From NCBI RefSeq assembly GCF_038396675.1, contig NC_088920.1, positions 67,695,001 through 67,759,000 of the forward strand: 64,000 nt of DNA. Reading direction: 5' to 3'. Source of the stretch: Hydra vulgaris (taxonomy: Eukaryota > Cnidaria > Hydrozoa > Anthoathecata > Hydridae). How positions within the stretch are numbered: position 1 is the first letter of the stretch; each line of letters opens with the position of its first letter. Position numbers and translations under genes: made by a program. Shown here one piece after another: positions 23,315-35,307 of the stretch. The notes beneath the pieces were generated by a model that saw only the letters and a list, made by a program, of their open reading frames with translations, ran no database searches and was not told the DNA's origin.

Positions 23315-23460
23315 TTTAAGTCACAACACTTGCTATATTATTTATGCAAGTCGCAACACTTGCTATATAATTTATGCAAGTCACAACACTTGCTGTATAA
23401 TTTATGCAAGTCACAACACTTGCAATACATTTTTGGCAAGTCACAAAACTTGCAGCGTTA
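23315..23460 (+). repeat. About 30 bp tandem repeat, four to five copies
   Basis: The unit contains caagtcacaacacttgc followed by tatataatttatg. Copies diverge toward the right. A frame crosses it but its sequence is only the repeat read as protein. Confidence 0.75.
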
Positions 23461-23529
23461 TTAAATTAATTAAATTGAACTCACCGGAAACAACACCAGC
23501 AGCAAGCTGGATCTTTTTTATGCAATAGT

Positions 23530-25422
23530 CAACAGCTTCATTATCTGTTTCATTATCTTTCTTAAATTGTTTGTATAACATTTTTCACAACTTGGATACC
23601 AGCAACATGATCAAAAGTTGCTTGCTCTGATGTAACATAAAACTTTTCCATCCAGGGTCCTGTAAAAAGTTTTTCAAATACTGCAAGTTTACACATTTGT
23701 TTGATTGCGGTTGCACTACAAAATACTGTTCAAAGAGTTGCTTGTAAACCTTTACACATTACTGTTCCAATTGTAAGATATTATTTAAATTTACTGTGAT
23801 GCTTTATTAAAATAAAGCAAGTATGGAAAAAATGTGAAGTCCGTTTCTACGATTATCTAAAAAGTTTATAAAACCTTGTGGATCGTTTTTTACATCTTTA
23901 AATCTCATATTGTTTAGAGCTAAAATAATCAAGTTTGCCATGCAGTCATTTTCAAACAATTTGCATTTCTCAATCCCTAGAGACTTCAATGCTGTACGGC
24001 ATGATATGGCAATTGTATCAAGAGGGTGCAATGGCCGTTCAGCTCATTTAGACTTTTCCCCCAGGTTGCACACACTTTGCACATGGTAAGATGATTAACG
24101 GCAACTCGGTCAGACATTGCGTTAGAAATATTATTAATAATTGAATTACGGATTCGTTATAGCTGCTCAAGTGAAAACGAGAATAAATAAAAGCCATATG
24201 ATCGACAAGATTACATATATGGCTTTTAAATTCATCAGCTGTCCTACTGGGTAGTTGGCCCAGAGCAACAACTAGGCATTTATCTTATGACGTCAAGTAT
24301 ATACTGTTATTATGAACACCTTATTGTGTTATAGCATCAAACCCAAGAGTAAGTTGACTATTGTTGATTGCCCATTCAGCTGCTTGCAAGCTTGAAATAC
24401 TGCACAGCTTTGGAGCCATTTGTCAACGCTATTGTGGTGTGGAATATCAGAGAAAGCAAAACCCATACATTGCCCAATTTTCTGAATGAGAATAGGAATA
24501 TTACTTGTTGAGACATTATATATTACCATGTTATAAATAATCATTCTCATCTGTAACGAATGTCTTTTCTTCTCCATTTATGTTCAAAAGTGTGATTGTG
24601 TTCTCCTCTTTTTGAAGCAAATCGTTTCCCAAACTAGCAATTACTTTTTGCTTTGCCCTATTATCCATTTTATGCCAGACCTTTATTTGATGCAACTTTT
24701 TTTATTCATTAAATTTTGATTTTTTTATTGAAGCTGTATGACTGCGAATTTTTCTAGTATAATAATATGTTCTAAATAATTCCGTTCTTAAACCTCTTAT
24801 AATCTCTTCTTTTCTTTTAACACTTTGTCTTAAAATTTCTAGTTATATGGCATAATATTTAATTTAGATTTAACTATAGCTATATTTTTTCGGTATTTCT
24901 TGGTAGAGGTATAATTGATTAGCCAAATTACATAACCGACTCTTCAATAGATTTTCTCTAGTTGTCATTTCCTGTCCACAAGTGTCACTATTTTGAACAT
25001 GATTACTAATTTTGGCTGTCGGTAAAAGCTCATAGTGTTTCTCGGATAAAAGACTTTTGTGTTCAATTAAAGGTAAATTATTTGGACTAGACAGGGATGC
25101 TTGTGTCATTGTTGAGATTGATGTATAGTCTGTAAACAGTTTATTGCAAAAATCATCAAAACAATTAGTCTCTTTTAAAATAATGTCTCCATTGTTTTGC
25201 TACATTCACTACATTTACGAGATAATTTGTGCAAGTGTTGAAGTTAAAAATCTCATTGATTTCTTCTACCGTTTTCTTATATAACTCACCGCTGTTAATG
25301 AAAACAAAAAGTACATGTCCGTTTCTACACTTAACGTTTGTATCTTTAGACAATTTATAGTTAGCATTTAAAAAAGTGTTGATTGCTCCTCGAAATATGA
25401 ATAATTTCTTTTTCAGGCCCAT
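23530..25422 (-). pseudogene. Relic of an unidentified repeat-associated gene, copy 2
   Basis: Leftward pieces include 25422-25165 (NANYKLSKDTNVKCRNGHV), 25109-24870, 24577-24329 (FSDIPHHNSVDKWLQS), 24031-23807 (MHPLDTIAISCRTALKSLG, NMRFKDVKNDPQGFINFL) and a last part near 23700-23560 (LFTGPWMEKFYV). They are co-linear parts of a protein of perhaps 600-700 residues broken by many stops. It is a transposon or host multicopy gene relic; no catalytic motif was recognised. Confidence 0.45.
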
Positions 25423-25596
25423 AACACCATTTTTAATGAAAAGAAAACTAACAAAAATTTGATTCTTTAAAATAATAATTACAATACCATTTTCATCTCA
25501 ATTTCAACAAGCACGGAAAATATTTTTCAAAAAATATTTACTAAACCGTTAATTGTATGGCGTAAATTTAAAAAAACCATTTCTTTTTCTATTTAC
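25423..25596. other. Short non-coding spacer
   Basis: A/T-rich sequence between the relic and the TTAA-flanked transposon. Nothing seen. Confidence 0.5.
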
Positions 25597-25600
25597 TTAA

Positions 25601-26439
25601 GAGCCATTGTCTGAGAAATGTAGGCAAAATAAGCAAATTTTGGAAGTGATGTCTTCAAATTGTACTCATTTTTAGATATTTTGTAAAATACAATGAAAAT
25701 GGGCCACTGGTAATTTTTTTTTCAAAAATTTTTATTAATTACGGAGATATTGGGTCCCCAAAATTTGGCCCGTTTTAAGAAAATTTTGCGCATGGAGTGC
25801 AATTGCTACTTTGAGGAGTAGTTTTAGCAACATGAACATGACAGAAACATTTCTTTTTAATTTTTTTTACTAATCTAGGTAGGTTTCTACAGTAAAAGCA
25901 AAAATTCAACATGATTACATTTTCAGTTGTCTAGAAATCGTGGTCCGAAACCACAACATTTGAAATTTTACCCTAACTTTGAGCTCTAATATCTCTTAAG
26001 GCCAATACTTGCACGTAGTTTTTTTAGGTGTTTTTGAAAGACACTAAGACATACATTGATTTTTTGAAACAAAAGCCATGTGCATGTAAGGAACTGGGAA
26101 GGAGTAACCTGCCAAAAATCACTTTTTGCGTTCAACGCGCTTTGATAGATTACCCATAACAACTGTGGCCTTAGGTCTACCTTAAACAGTATAAGTTATT
26201 TATTTTCCTTAAATATGCATCTTCCGATATATGAAAAAAAATCTATGTGCTCTGGTGATAAAAAGCCTACAGAAGTCCTAGAAGTAGCCTTATTTTGCCA
26301 ATTTTTTAACTAGAAAAATACCCTAGCAACGGTATAGATATACTTAGCAACGGCTACTTTACAGCTATATCAATTAGTGCTGCTACTAAAAATTTTAATA
26401 TAATACTTTTTTATAAAGAAACCGTACAAGAGAACTTGA
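25601..26439 (+). repeat. Left long terminal inverted repeat
   Basis: About 839 bp matching the reverse complement of about 30668-31504, for example the block ccctagcaacggta near 26323 and taccgttgctaggg near 30780. High identity over most of the length indicates a fairly young element or strong conversion. Confidence 0.8.
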
Positions 26440-26539
26440 AAAAAATACATATAGCACTTAAAATAAAAACAAATAAAAACTATATATAAATAAATACAAT
26501 GTTTCATCTAATATAATATATTATATCAGGTGGAACATT

Positions 26540-26564
26540 GTATATATATATATATATATATATA
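26540..26564. repeat. (TA)n microsatellite
   Basis: About eleven to twelve TA units lie just inside the left inverted repeat of the TTAA element. Confidence 0.8.
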
Positions 26565-26820
26565 TTTGTGTTTATTTTATATATTAAACAGAACATTTTA
26601 TTTATTTCATTTGTAGATAGAACGAGATAATACTGCGAGGACGAAATGACTGCCGACTTAGTATGACATTTTTCTTAATGACTACTTGGTACATAACATG
26701 GTTTACTTGAATTACATAACATAATTTTTTTCAGCAGTTTTCAGTAGAAGAATTATAATTTGTTAGTAAAAACTGCATTATTTTAATATTAGTCAATAAA
26801 TAATTATTAATAAACTGAAT

Positions 26821-29800
26821 ATGTCAGAGAGCAAGAATAAAGTCAGTCTTTATGAAAAATGCATATATTTTTATAAAGAGAAGACTTCTTGTGGTCCCTT
26901 TAAGCGTTGGAACAAAGATGGAATCTTTCAAGTTAATAAATTACCTGCTGACATAACTAATCATTTACATGCTTTAAAGGTATGAATAATATTAAAGTAT
27001 TATTTGCTTTTTTATTAAAAGAAACAGGATTTCTTTCTCCATAGGTGGAAAATCTAACGTTACTGTTTTATGGCTTCTACCGACAAACCAGTGGAATGAA
27101 AAAACCTTGATTGAAAGCCGACTACAAGCTTATCTTTCACGCTATGACTCATTATGTGCGTACCATCGTTTTTCTTTTGGTATTGGCTGGAAGCAGCCAA
27201 ACAGTTGTCAACACCCAAGACATGAATTTCAAATTGGTAAAAAAGCACCAAAAATTAGATCCATCCCTTTGAACACCCTTGCTGCTTATAATGAAAAGAA
27301 TTAATCACTTCCTGTTGGAGCCGTATTTTGCTTGAGCCACCTAAAAAGTATTTCTACAGGTAACAATATTGACATGTTAGAACCAGCTCCAACACCAATA
27401 AAGTCTTGCTTTCCTGCTGATGACATATATGTTCCAGATATAACAATCATTTCAGATGAAACTATCGAAGAATCAAAAAAAGCAGCTAGCTCTTTGTGTG
27501 AAGCATTTAGAGCAAGTCCACTGTCCTTTCAGATAAAGCAAAAGCGAATATGACTTGACCCCAGGAACCAAACAGAAAGTTAAGAAGAAATTTGAAAAAT
27601 TTAAAATGCAGCTTGAGAAGATATTTGCTAAAGCAGTTGCACCAGGTCAATCCAGGTACTAATTTCTCAAGTGTTACACAATGAGGATGAAGATGGTTCA
27701 ACACAATTGGTTCCAGAAGACCTTGTTGTACCAGTTAAGATGTTTCAAGAAAGCGATTCTGTAGGACAAATTTTTTTGCTTTCAGTTATTAATCATAAAA
27801 AGTACACTAAAGAAACATTTAATGAAAACCTTTAATTGCAAAAAACATCAAATTGAAAAAGCACGCAAGTTGCAAAAACAAAACAGAGAATTTTCCATAC
27901 CAAAAAAGGAAAAGGTAAACATATGCCGAATGCTACAGGAAAAAATAGAACATTTTTTAGAATTTATGTTTTGTCGAGCTTTGCTGCAAGATGTAGCTTA
28001 TGGTGTAAATAAAATATAGCTTGACAATGGAGAGGAAAAAAAAGTGGCTAATGCCAATTTAATGATGAAGTTTAGCCATACAATCGCATTTTATAAGAAG
28101 TTTGCCAAGAAACTAATTATCTCCCTATGTCAGATACTACTTTATAGAGAATTCTTCGTGGAATAAAACCTTCTCAAAGGAAAGCTTTGGCTGGTCTTGA
28201 TGATGTCACGGCAGCTGGCATGAATGGGTTTCAAACTTTGATTGCTATTCCTGAAAAGTGGAAGTATAAAAATATTACTAAGTTCCTTGAAAAGGGTAAA
28301 AGGTATTTGAAGAGTAATTATCCTTTCAAGTGTAGTGAAAGTTCCACTTTGCATAGTCACTCTACTTCTTTTGCTCTTTCAGATATAGATCCAGACTTGA
28401 ATTAACCCTTTATAGCTGCTGAAAATGAACAATATTTTGATTGTGCATACCTCATTTCAGTAATCAACCAGGTTCGTGAGTTAGTTATAGAAAGTAAAGA
28501 TGAAGATCTTCTATATGATTTAAATGTGGCTACTGAAGATGTTGAAGCCTAAATGAAGCATCAAATACGTGATGCACAACAAAAAATGGCCAAAATAATG
28601 GCTTTTGAATAACTTGATGAGGAAACTGGTTTTTGGCTGAAAGATTTTTGTCAGAAAATTTTGCCAGCTAAATTCCGTGAAAGCCAAAAGGATTATTTTG
28701 GAAAGAAAGGAATGACTCTACATGTTGATGTCTTCTTCTTCCATGAGAATGGTCAAATGAAAAAAAAAGTCTATTTCACTGCTGTCTATAGATGTCAGCA
28801 AAGCCTTGTTGATGTACTCTGTTAAGCTGATGTTGTTTTAACCAAAGTTCGAAATGATTTTCCTTGTTTATAAAACCTTTATGCTAAGTCAGATAATGCA
28901 TCATCTTATCATGGCAACTTCTACTTAGAAGCTCTTTACAAAGTTTGCAAAGCAAAAAAATTCTTTCTTAAAAGGTATGATTACAATGAGCCGTCACGTG
29001 GAAAAGATCAATGCCACAGAGAGTCAGCAGGATCGAAATGTGTCATAAGGAGTTTTATTGATGCTGGAAACAATACGTTGACTGCAGAAGATATTTATAA
29101 GGCTCTTCATTATGGCAATGGAATTCAAAATGCTGATGTCGCTGTAATTACAATAGACTCCAATGCTTCTACTTTATCAGGAACAAATCTGATTCCCAGC
29201 ATTAATAGCTATCATTTTTTTCAGTTTTTCTCTGATCACATGATAACGTGGAGATTCCGAATTGGAAAAGGTAAAAAATGGAACTATACTAATGTGACAT
29301 TCCATTCTTCAGTTCAAATTGTTAAGCCCTATAGTTCAACTTGCAAAAGTTATACTGCGCCATCAGTTTCCAAAAAAAAACGTGTTGATAGAAGTGTTAA
29401 CACTCTTAAGTTTTGTACACAAATTGGTTGTGCTGAATCATTTTATGATACTGAATTATTAGCAGAGCATATACTTTCAGAAAACCGCACTTCTCAATCT
29501 GTGGCAAAATCTATGGTAGACAGAGCAAGACTTTCCTATGTCAACAAAATGAACCTAAATTTGAACCTTAATTCTTCTGATCACCTGCTATTATCCCATT
29601 CTATCATTAAACAAGGGATTCAAAACTTCCCAAGCATCACTGGATGGGCATTACTAAAAAGAAAATTATTTAGATATGCTTCAAAGCAAAAATCATTGCT
29701 AATGCAGATGTTTATGGCTGGAGAAGAATGTGGGAAGAAAATGAATCCAGAGCAAGTTCACCTACAGCTGAGGACAATGTTAAAGCCATGTGAATATGTG

Positions 29801-30570
29801 ACAACTCAACAAGTTCGATCATTATTCTGTAGGCAAAGAAATTAACTTGTATATTTACAAATACCCAAAGAATGTATGCTAAAAAATGTGACTTTTTTCT
29901 TTTCTTGGGACTTGAGATAAATATTTAGCAATTTCCTTTATCCTTCAAGTGTAATTTTTTAGATGGAGTAAGCAAAAAAGAACAGGAAGGTTGGCAACCA
30001 CTTTTTGTGAAAAGGTTAACTTAAATGATGATGTGATTGATGAAACTGTTGATATGAAAGACGCACTTGAAAACGAAGATGATTTAAACAATGATATTCA
30101 GTTGATTGCAAAGGAGTTAGCAGCTGATTTTCAAATTGGTGATTGGATTGTTGTTCCATACTTTATGCAATGGTATCCTGTAATAATTAAAAATGTAAGA
30201 AGTTTTAACATTATAATACTGTATTTTTGTGTATTGAGATCTATTACAAAATTATTGGTTTATTAACCATATTAACTAATTTCAAGGAATATTTAGGAAA
30301 CAGCAATGATTAGACGTTACTTTGCCTCAACCATTAGGTCAATGATGATGATATATATGTTTCTTGTCTGGAATATTCTGTTACACCTGGAAAGAACTGC
30401 TTCAAGTGGCCAACCAAAGAAAATATTCTCTAATGTTCGTCTCTCGACGTTGTTTGTAAGATTGATGCACCAACACCAACTAATGAAAAAGGTGATTATT
30501 CACTCTCAAAAGACGATATTGACAACGTGGAGATTCAGATCGGCCATTAATAAATTTGTTATATATTTTT
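26821..30570 (+). pseudogene. Multi-exon DDE-like transposase gene of the TTAA element (broken)
   Basis: Exon 1 is 26821-26979 (53 codons from MSESKNKVSLYEK, GTATG donor), and exon 2 begins at 27045 after CCATAG. A frameshift follows near 27100. Later parts contain FGIGWKQPNSCQHP near 27190, LHVDVFFFHENGQMKKK near 28720, YAKSDNASSYHGNFY near 28890 and GKDQCHRESAGSK near 29005. The spacing and acidic residues resemble an RNase H-fold DDE core (D, D, D/E). The longest intact part is 29078-29845 with a C2H2-like finger (FCTQIGCAESFYDTELLAEH). Several stops (near 28390, 28550, 28826, 28872) make it inactive. Superfamily not certain. Confidence 0.5.
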
Positions 30571-30667
30571 CTTAATTCTTATAAAGCTGTATTTCCCATC
30601 AGTTTTAAACGGAAAAAACGATCTTGAAGTTTAATGGTTCTTTCTTTGATTGATAAAGTTAAAAAAC

Positions 30668-31504
30668 AAAATTTTTTTTAAGTTCTCTTGTACAGTTCCT
30701 TTATAAAAAAGTATCAAGTTAAATTTTAATAGCAGTACTAATTAATAAGGCTTTAAAGTAGCCGTTGCTAAGTATATCTTACCGTTGCTAGGGTATTTTT
30801 TTAGTTAAAAAATTGGCAAAATAAGGCTACTTCTAGGACTTCTGTAGGCTTTTTATCACCAGAGCACATAGATTTTTTTTCATATATTGGAAGATGCATA
30901 TTTAAGGAAAATAAATAACTTATACTGTTTATGGTAGACCTAAGGCCACAGTTGTTATGGGTAATCTATCAAAGCGCGTTGAACGCAAAAAGTGATTTTT
31001 GGCAGGTTACTCCTTCCCAGGTCCTTGCATGCACATGGTTTTTGTTTCAAAAAATCAATGTATGTCTTAGTGTCTTTCAAAAACACCTAAAAAAACTACG
31101 TGCAAGTATTGGCCTTAAGAGATATTAGAGCTCAAAGTTAGGGTAAAATTTCAAATGTTGTGGTTTCGGACCACGATTTCTAGACAACTGAAAATGTAAT
31201 CATGTTGAATTTTTGCTTTTACTGTAGAAACCTACCCAGATTAGTAAAAAAAATTAAAAAGAAATGTTTCTGTCATGTTCATGTTGCTAAAACTACTCCT
31301 CAAAGTAGCAATTGCACTCCATGCGCAAAATTTTCTTAAAACGGGCCAAATTTTGGGGACCCAATATCTCCGTAATTAATAAAAATTTTTGAAAAAAAAA
31401 TTACCAGTGGCCCATTTTCATTGTATTTTACAAAATATCTAAAAATGAGTACAATTTGAAGACATCACTTCCGGACTTTGCCTAGATTTCTCAGACAATG
31501 GCTC
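30668..31504 (-). repeat. Right long terminal inverted repeat
   Basis: Inverted counterpart of 25601-26439. It ends gacaatggctc followed by TTAA. Confidence 0.8.
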
Positions 31505-31508
31505 TTAA

Positions 31509-31980
31509 TAAAATAACATGCATATTTTTTACAGCAAAATAATGGTTAAAACGAAAATTTGCAAACCAGTGTAATCATAAAAAATTAAATTACTTCAAAA
31601 AAGAGTGACTTAATAAAATATAAGTATTAAGTATACAAATCTACAACAATCTACATAGGCATAATAAAGAACTGTATTAAAGTATATACACAAATAACGT
31701 TTTTTTCACATTAAACATTAGTCTACAGAATAAAATAATTAAATAGACTTGAAAATATTTTAAAAGTAAATCAATATATTTGTAATTGAAAAAATTTGTT
31801 TTTTAATATTATATTTAAAAGAATTTAAAGTACAATCTTGAGAAATATCATTTGGAGCATTTAAAATTACATTGTTCCATAAAAATGGTCCGCGAAAAGA
31901 AATACAAAATTTTCTAAAATTAGTTTAAGAAAACGGTTGTCGAATTAAATTATTTCTCCTTAATATATATTTATTTCTGT
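31509..31980. other. No gene seen
   Basis: A/T-rich spacer between the TTAA element and the retrotransposon fragment. Confidence 0.5.
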
Positions 31981-32790
31981 CTTTTTGTAGATATAAATTA
32001 TGAAAAGAAATAGGCGATAAGTTTGTTTTACATTGAACCATGAAACATAAAATATTAAAAACATTTAGTTTGTATATATTTCATTTCATATAAAAGAGGT
32101 TTGGCGTGAGCAAAACGGCCTTTAAAATTTATAAATCGTGCAACATGCTTCTGTTGCCGATAAAGATGTTCGAGTTTTCCTTTATTTGTACTTCCCCAAG
32201 CAATATTAGCATAGCTTAAATGGCAATGAATTATTAAGTAATATAATTGAATTAATGTATGTTTGTTTAATACGCTTCTTACTGTGTATAAAATCCCTAT
32301 ACTCTTAGAAATTTTATTACATAAATTTGCAATGTGGTTTGTCCAAGTAAGATTTTCATCAATATACACACCAAAAAATTTTGTCACTATACCCGTTTAA
32401 TAAGAATATCATCAATAAAAAGATTTGGCATATTAATTAAAAGTTGGTGTTTTTTACCAGCTGGATGGAAAAGAATCCATTTAGTTTTTTCAATATTTAA
32501 TGATAATTTGTTTAATTTAAACCAATTAGAGACTTTAGCCAGTTCAATGTTCATGTTGTTAATTAATGTTATTATGAGAGAGAAATAAGTTGGAATCATC
32601 AGCAAACATAATTGTAATTAGATTTGAAGCTTTAAATAGGTCGTTAATGTAAATTAAAAATAAAAGAGATCCTAATATGGATTCTTGCGGAACTCCGCAT
32701 GTTACATTTAACAAACTAGATGATGTACTTTCATCTGCATAAACAAATTGCTTTCTACTATATGATGATAACGTAAGTTACAATTCTTGT
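31980..32790 (-). pseudogene. Non-LTR retrotransposon reverse transcriptase fragment
   Basis: Leftward, the palm region reads GVPQESILGSLLFLIYIND near 32690 and MFADDSNLF near 32610 (the YADD-type box as FADD). Next come frame 32605-32387 (SNWFKLNKLSLNIEKTKW) and frame 32387-32055 (FFGVYIDENLTWTNHI, then LYYLIIHCHLSYANIAWG), the thumb region. It is 5'-truncated near 32790 and has frame changes. The style is that of Jockey/CR1-like elements. Its truncated end abuts the large viral region. Confidence 0.7.
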
Positions 32791-32997
32791 AAGAGTCAGA
32801 GTCAACGTCATCAAACCGTGAAAAACCGACGTCCGTGTAAAAAAAGTTGAAATAAAACGTTAAAACCGAGTGTCGAATGAAAGTGATGAAAATTTCCCGG
32901 TCTCAAAAAAAAAGTTGGCGCATGCGCGCAAAAAAAAAGATCAGATGACAAAAAAATTTTTTTATTTAAAAAAAACTGTTACAGTTAAAAATAAAGG

Positions 32998-33228
32998 TTA
33001 CAATATCGATTTTTTTGCTTCTCTGAAAATAGGATATTTTTCTTTGACAAAGTTTTCAAACGTCATGTGTGGATGAAATCGTTTTCCAATGGTAACATAA
33101 TGATTATAAATGTCGAGTTCTTCAAAAAATGTTTTTTGATATTTTTCTGCAGACAACAAGACAAATACCAGTTCTTCACCAGTTAATTGGATTGTGTTTT
33201 CGACAGTACAATTGCGATTTCCACACAT
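32998..33228 (-). CDS. Small unknown viral protein (76 residues)
   Basis: The gene starts MCGNRNCTVENTI, with a leading Cys pair, and continues with acidic/aromatic helix-forming sequence. It is not recognised. A T tract ending in AG (AG at 33241-33242) and a short leader precede the ATG, the arrangement shared by the accessory genes. It is the outermost gene at the left end of the viral region. Confidence 0.5.
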   Translation of the reverse strand: MCGNRNCTVENTIQLTGEELVFVLLSAEKYQKTFFEELDIYNHYVTIGKRFHPHMTFENFVKEKYPIFREAKKSIL

Positions 33229-33317
33229 TGTATTAGTTAGCTAAAAAAAAATTTTATTTATAGAAAATAGTTTTTACAAAAAAAATAACTGTGATAAATA
33301 CAAAAAAAAATAAATAT

Positions 33318-33563
33318 TTACAAAAATGAATCATTATAAAAATTTTTATTGAGTTCAAATGGGGGTGCATCGCAAATCCATTGCTCTCGATATTGAGGTG
33401 TTTCTTTTATTTGTTTTTTGTTTTTTAGTTCTAATTTTTCACAATTTTCATAATCCAGTCCTTTTAATGTTGAATTCAATTTTTTGAGTTTTAAATTAGC
33501 TGGTGGTAATTCAAACGGTGGAGCGGAGAGTTCTTCATCCCAGTTTTCATTATTATTAATCAT
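33318..33563 (-). CDS. Small unknown protein with repeated APPFEL motif
   Basis: This 81-residue acidic protein has the segment APPFEL twice (residues about 14-19 and 66-71), each preceded by acidic or Cys/Asp residues. Repeated short motifs in an otherwise disordered protein suggest a bivalent linear binding motif for a partner protein. No domain is visible. The ATG is preceded by the T-tract/AG leader (AG at 33577-33578). Confidence 0.5.
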   Translation of the reverse strand: MINNNENWDEELSAPPFELPPANLKLKKLNSTLKGLDYENCEKLELKNKKQIKETPQYREQWICDAPPFELNKNFYNDSFL

Positions 33564-33690
33564 TTTTTATTTATATCTAAAAAAAAGAAAAAATGTTAGT
33601 ATAAAGTAATATAAAAAATAAAAAAAAACATAAAAAAAACACAAAAAAAATGCGATAAAATATATATTCTAAAAATAAAAAATACAAAGG

Positions 33691-33810
33691 TTATTTATTT
33701 AGCACACATGATTGACATAACCCGCATTTCTTGATGCAAAAGTAACGTTTGTTTAATCGATTTGAATGTTCTAAAGAATGCTTTTGCATTTTGAAATAGT
33801 AGGCATACAT
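33691..33810 (-). CDS. Tiny Cys-motif ORF (39 residues)
   Basis: A 40-codon frame starts two bases after a TTTTTTTACAG acceptor-like site and ends in CIKKCGLCQSC, a possible zinc-binding cluster. It could be a separate small protein or the last exon of a spliced gene. Support is the conserved 5' arrangement and the cysteine pattern. Confidence 0.35.
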   Translation of the reverse strand: MYAYYFKMQKHSLEHSNRLNKRYFCIKKCGLCQSCVLNK

Positions 33811-33955
33811 GGCTGTAAAAAAAAAAAGAATTAATAAAAAATTATAATGATAAAAATAAATACAGAAAAAAAAATATTCCTTTTATTTGTTTTTTTATTT
33901 TTTTGTTTGACTTTCTTTTGCTGTAACCATATTTCATTTTTTTTTATTAGTTTGT

Positions 33956-34426
33956 CTATAAATATAAAATGTTATCATTATAATGTACAAAATTATTTTC
34001 ACGAATATAATAATATTGATCTATTGCCCATTGAATGTATTTTCTAATACAATTATAAAAAAAATCAAGTTGTTCATTTTTAATATAACGATTATTATAG
34101 TGCGATCTAAACATTTCGTATAAAGAAGCTATAATTTTTCTTTGTATCCAATAAAATAAATTATGATTGAATAGAAAACTAATGTCGTAATCATAAGAAA
34201 AGTCACAAATATAAAAAGATTTGTTTTCATCATAATAAAAATATAAATTTCCAAGCTGTTCTTTTAATAATTCAAATTCAATTTTAATTCTTCTATATGC
34301 CAATTTTCTTTTACACAAATCTTTTAACGTTTTCAAGTCTACATCCATGTTATTTTTTGTTTCTGATGTAAACCAACTCACAATGTGGATAATTTCGTAT
34401 TCATAAAAGTGCTTACTTCTTTGCAT
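33956..34426 (-). CDS. Unknown protein, paralogue of the 34461-35189 gene
   Basis: 156 residues, rich in Tyr, Phe, Asn and Ile. A segment TLKDLCKRKLAYRRIKIEF matches TLKDLCKRRLAQERIQFEF of the next gene upstream, and the helical C-terminal regions also correspond, so the two arose by duplication. No domain or membrane segment is clear. T-tract/AG leader with AG at 34442-34443. Function unknown; it sits in the leftward block with TRAF, DED and death-domain genes. Confidence 0.6.
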   Translation of the reverse strand: MQRSKHFYEYEIIHIVSWFTSETKNNMDVDLKTLKDLCKRKLAYRRIKIEFELLKEQLGNLYFYYDENKSFYICDFSYDYDISFLFNHNLFYWIQRKIIASLYEMFRSHYNNRYIKNEQLDFFYNCIRKYIQWAIDQYYYIRENNFVHYNDNILYL

Positions 34427-34460
34427 TTTTTTATTAGTTAACTAAAAAAAATAAAAAAAA

Positions 34461-35189
34461 TTAAAAATATTGTTTTACAATTTGAAAATGAATAAAACAA
34501 GGTTCAATAGTATAAAAATATTGTTGTTGTGACCAATTTATATATTCCATGATTAAACGATATAATTTTCGTATTAAATGTATTTCCAGTTGTCTATTTG
34601 GATCGGCAAAATAGGATATTTCTGTGAAAAGTAAATGAAATAAAGTAAAAAGATATCGTCTTTGAAGATAATAAAAGGATAAACGTTTACTTATAAAAGG
34701 TAAATGATAAAAAATATATATTTTATAATAGGTGTAAAACAATAATCGAATATTATCTGGATCTTTCCATTTAATATGTGGTAGTTTGGTTTTATCGAAT
34801 AAACAAACAATTTTTTCTCGCAATTGATCGAATTCAAATTGAATTCGTTCTTGTGCCAATCTTCTTTTACACAAATCTTTCAAAGTAAGTTGGGTTTGAT
34901 TTTCATTGACAAATTTGTTTGTTTTATCCAATGTCGAATCATCAAAGTCAAAAATATAATATGAATAATGTCGTTCTTCTGGACTAAACCAGATGAGTGT
35001 TTGTTGTTCAAAGTTTTTAACATAAGAAAAAATGTTTTCTAAATAATGACTAGCTTTTCTTGTTTCTTTGTCTATTTCTATAAACTTTTTTTCTCGTGCC
35101 ATTTGTTTATGAAGTCTTTGTAAAAAGTGACGAAGTGTAGTTTCTTCTTTATCAAGTATTCTTCTAATATTTCCCCAGTTGCTTCCCAT
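34461..35189 (-). CDS. Unknown protein, longer paralogue (242 residues)
   Basis: The N-terminal helical region (residues about 1-60) is followed by an acidic segment and then the module shared with the neighbouring gene (LTLKDLCKRRLAQERI, residues about 100-115) and aromatic-rich helices. No known family is recognised. Leader with AG at 35207-35208 and ATG at 35189. Confidence 0.6.
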   Translation of the reverse strand: MGSNWGNIRRILDKEETTLRHFLQRLHKQMAREKKFIEIDKETRKASHYLENIFSYVKNFEQQTLIWFSPEERHYSYYIFDFDDSTLDKTNKFVNENQTQLTLKDLCKRRLAQERIQFEFDQLREKIVCLFDKTKLPHIKWKDPDNIRLLFYTYYKIYIFYHLPFISKRLSFYYLQRRYLFTLFHLLFTEISYFADPNRQLEIHLIRKLYRLIMEYINWSQQQYFYTIEPCFIHFQIVKQYF

Positions 35190-35307
35190 TATTTTTAATT
35201 AGTTGTCTAAAAAAAAAAAAAGTTTACAAATGGAGTTAATACAAGTAAAAAAATTTACAAATTTGAGTTATACAAGTAAAAAATTTTTTTTCCTAAAAAA
35301 AAAAGAG

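Larger units (their letters stand above)
25601..31504 (+). mobile_element. TTAA-flanked DNA transposon with very long inverted ends
   Basis: The ends start GAGCCATTGTCTGAGAAAT on both sides. Each is flanked by TTAA (25597-25600 and 31505-31508), a target duplication used by Kolobok and piggyBac elements. The inverted repeats extend about 840 bp with only scattered differences. A rightward, decayed, multi-exon transposase-like gene fills the interior. The TTAA site and long ends favour a Kolobok-like or unassigned TTAA element; no THAP domain was recognised. Confidence 0.75.

Noticed and set aside
23295..23528. Frame with repeated NTCYIIYASH
   Set aside because: It is the roughly 30 bp satellite translated; no gene evidence.
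26620..26660. Possible hammerhead ribozyme core (gaggacgaaat)
   Set aside because: The CUGAUGA half and stems of a hammerhead were not found nearby.
33847..34047. 66-residue plus-strand hydrophobic frame
   Set aside because: Overlaps the antisense of the leftward gene 33956-34426 and an intergenic A/T run; no leader motif.
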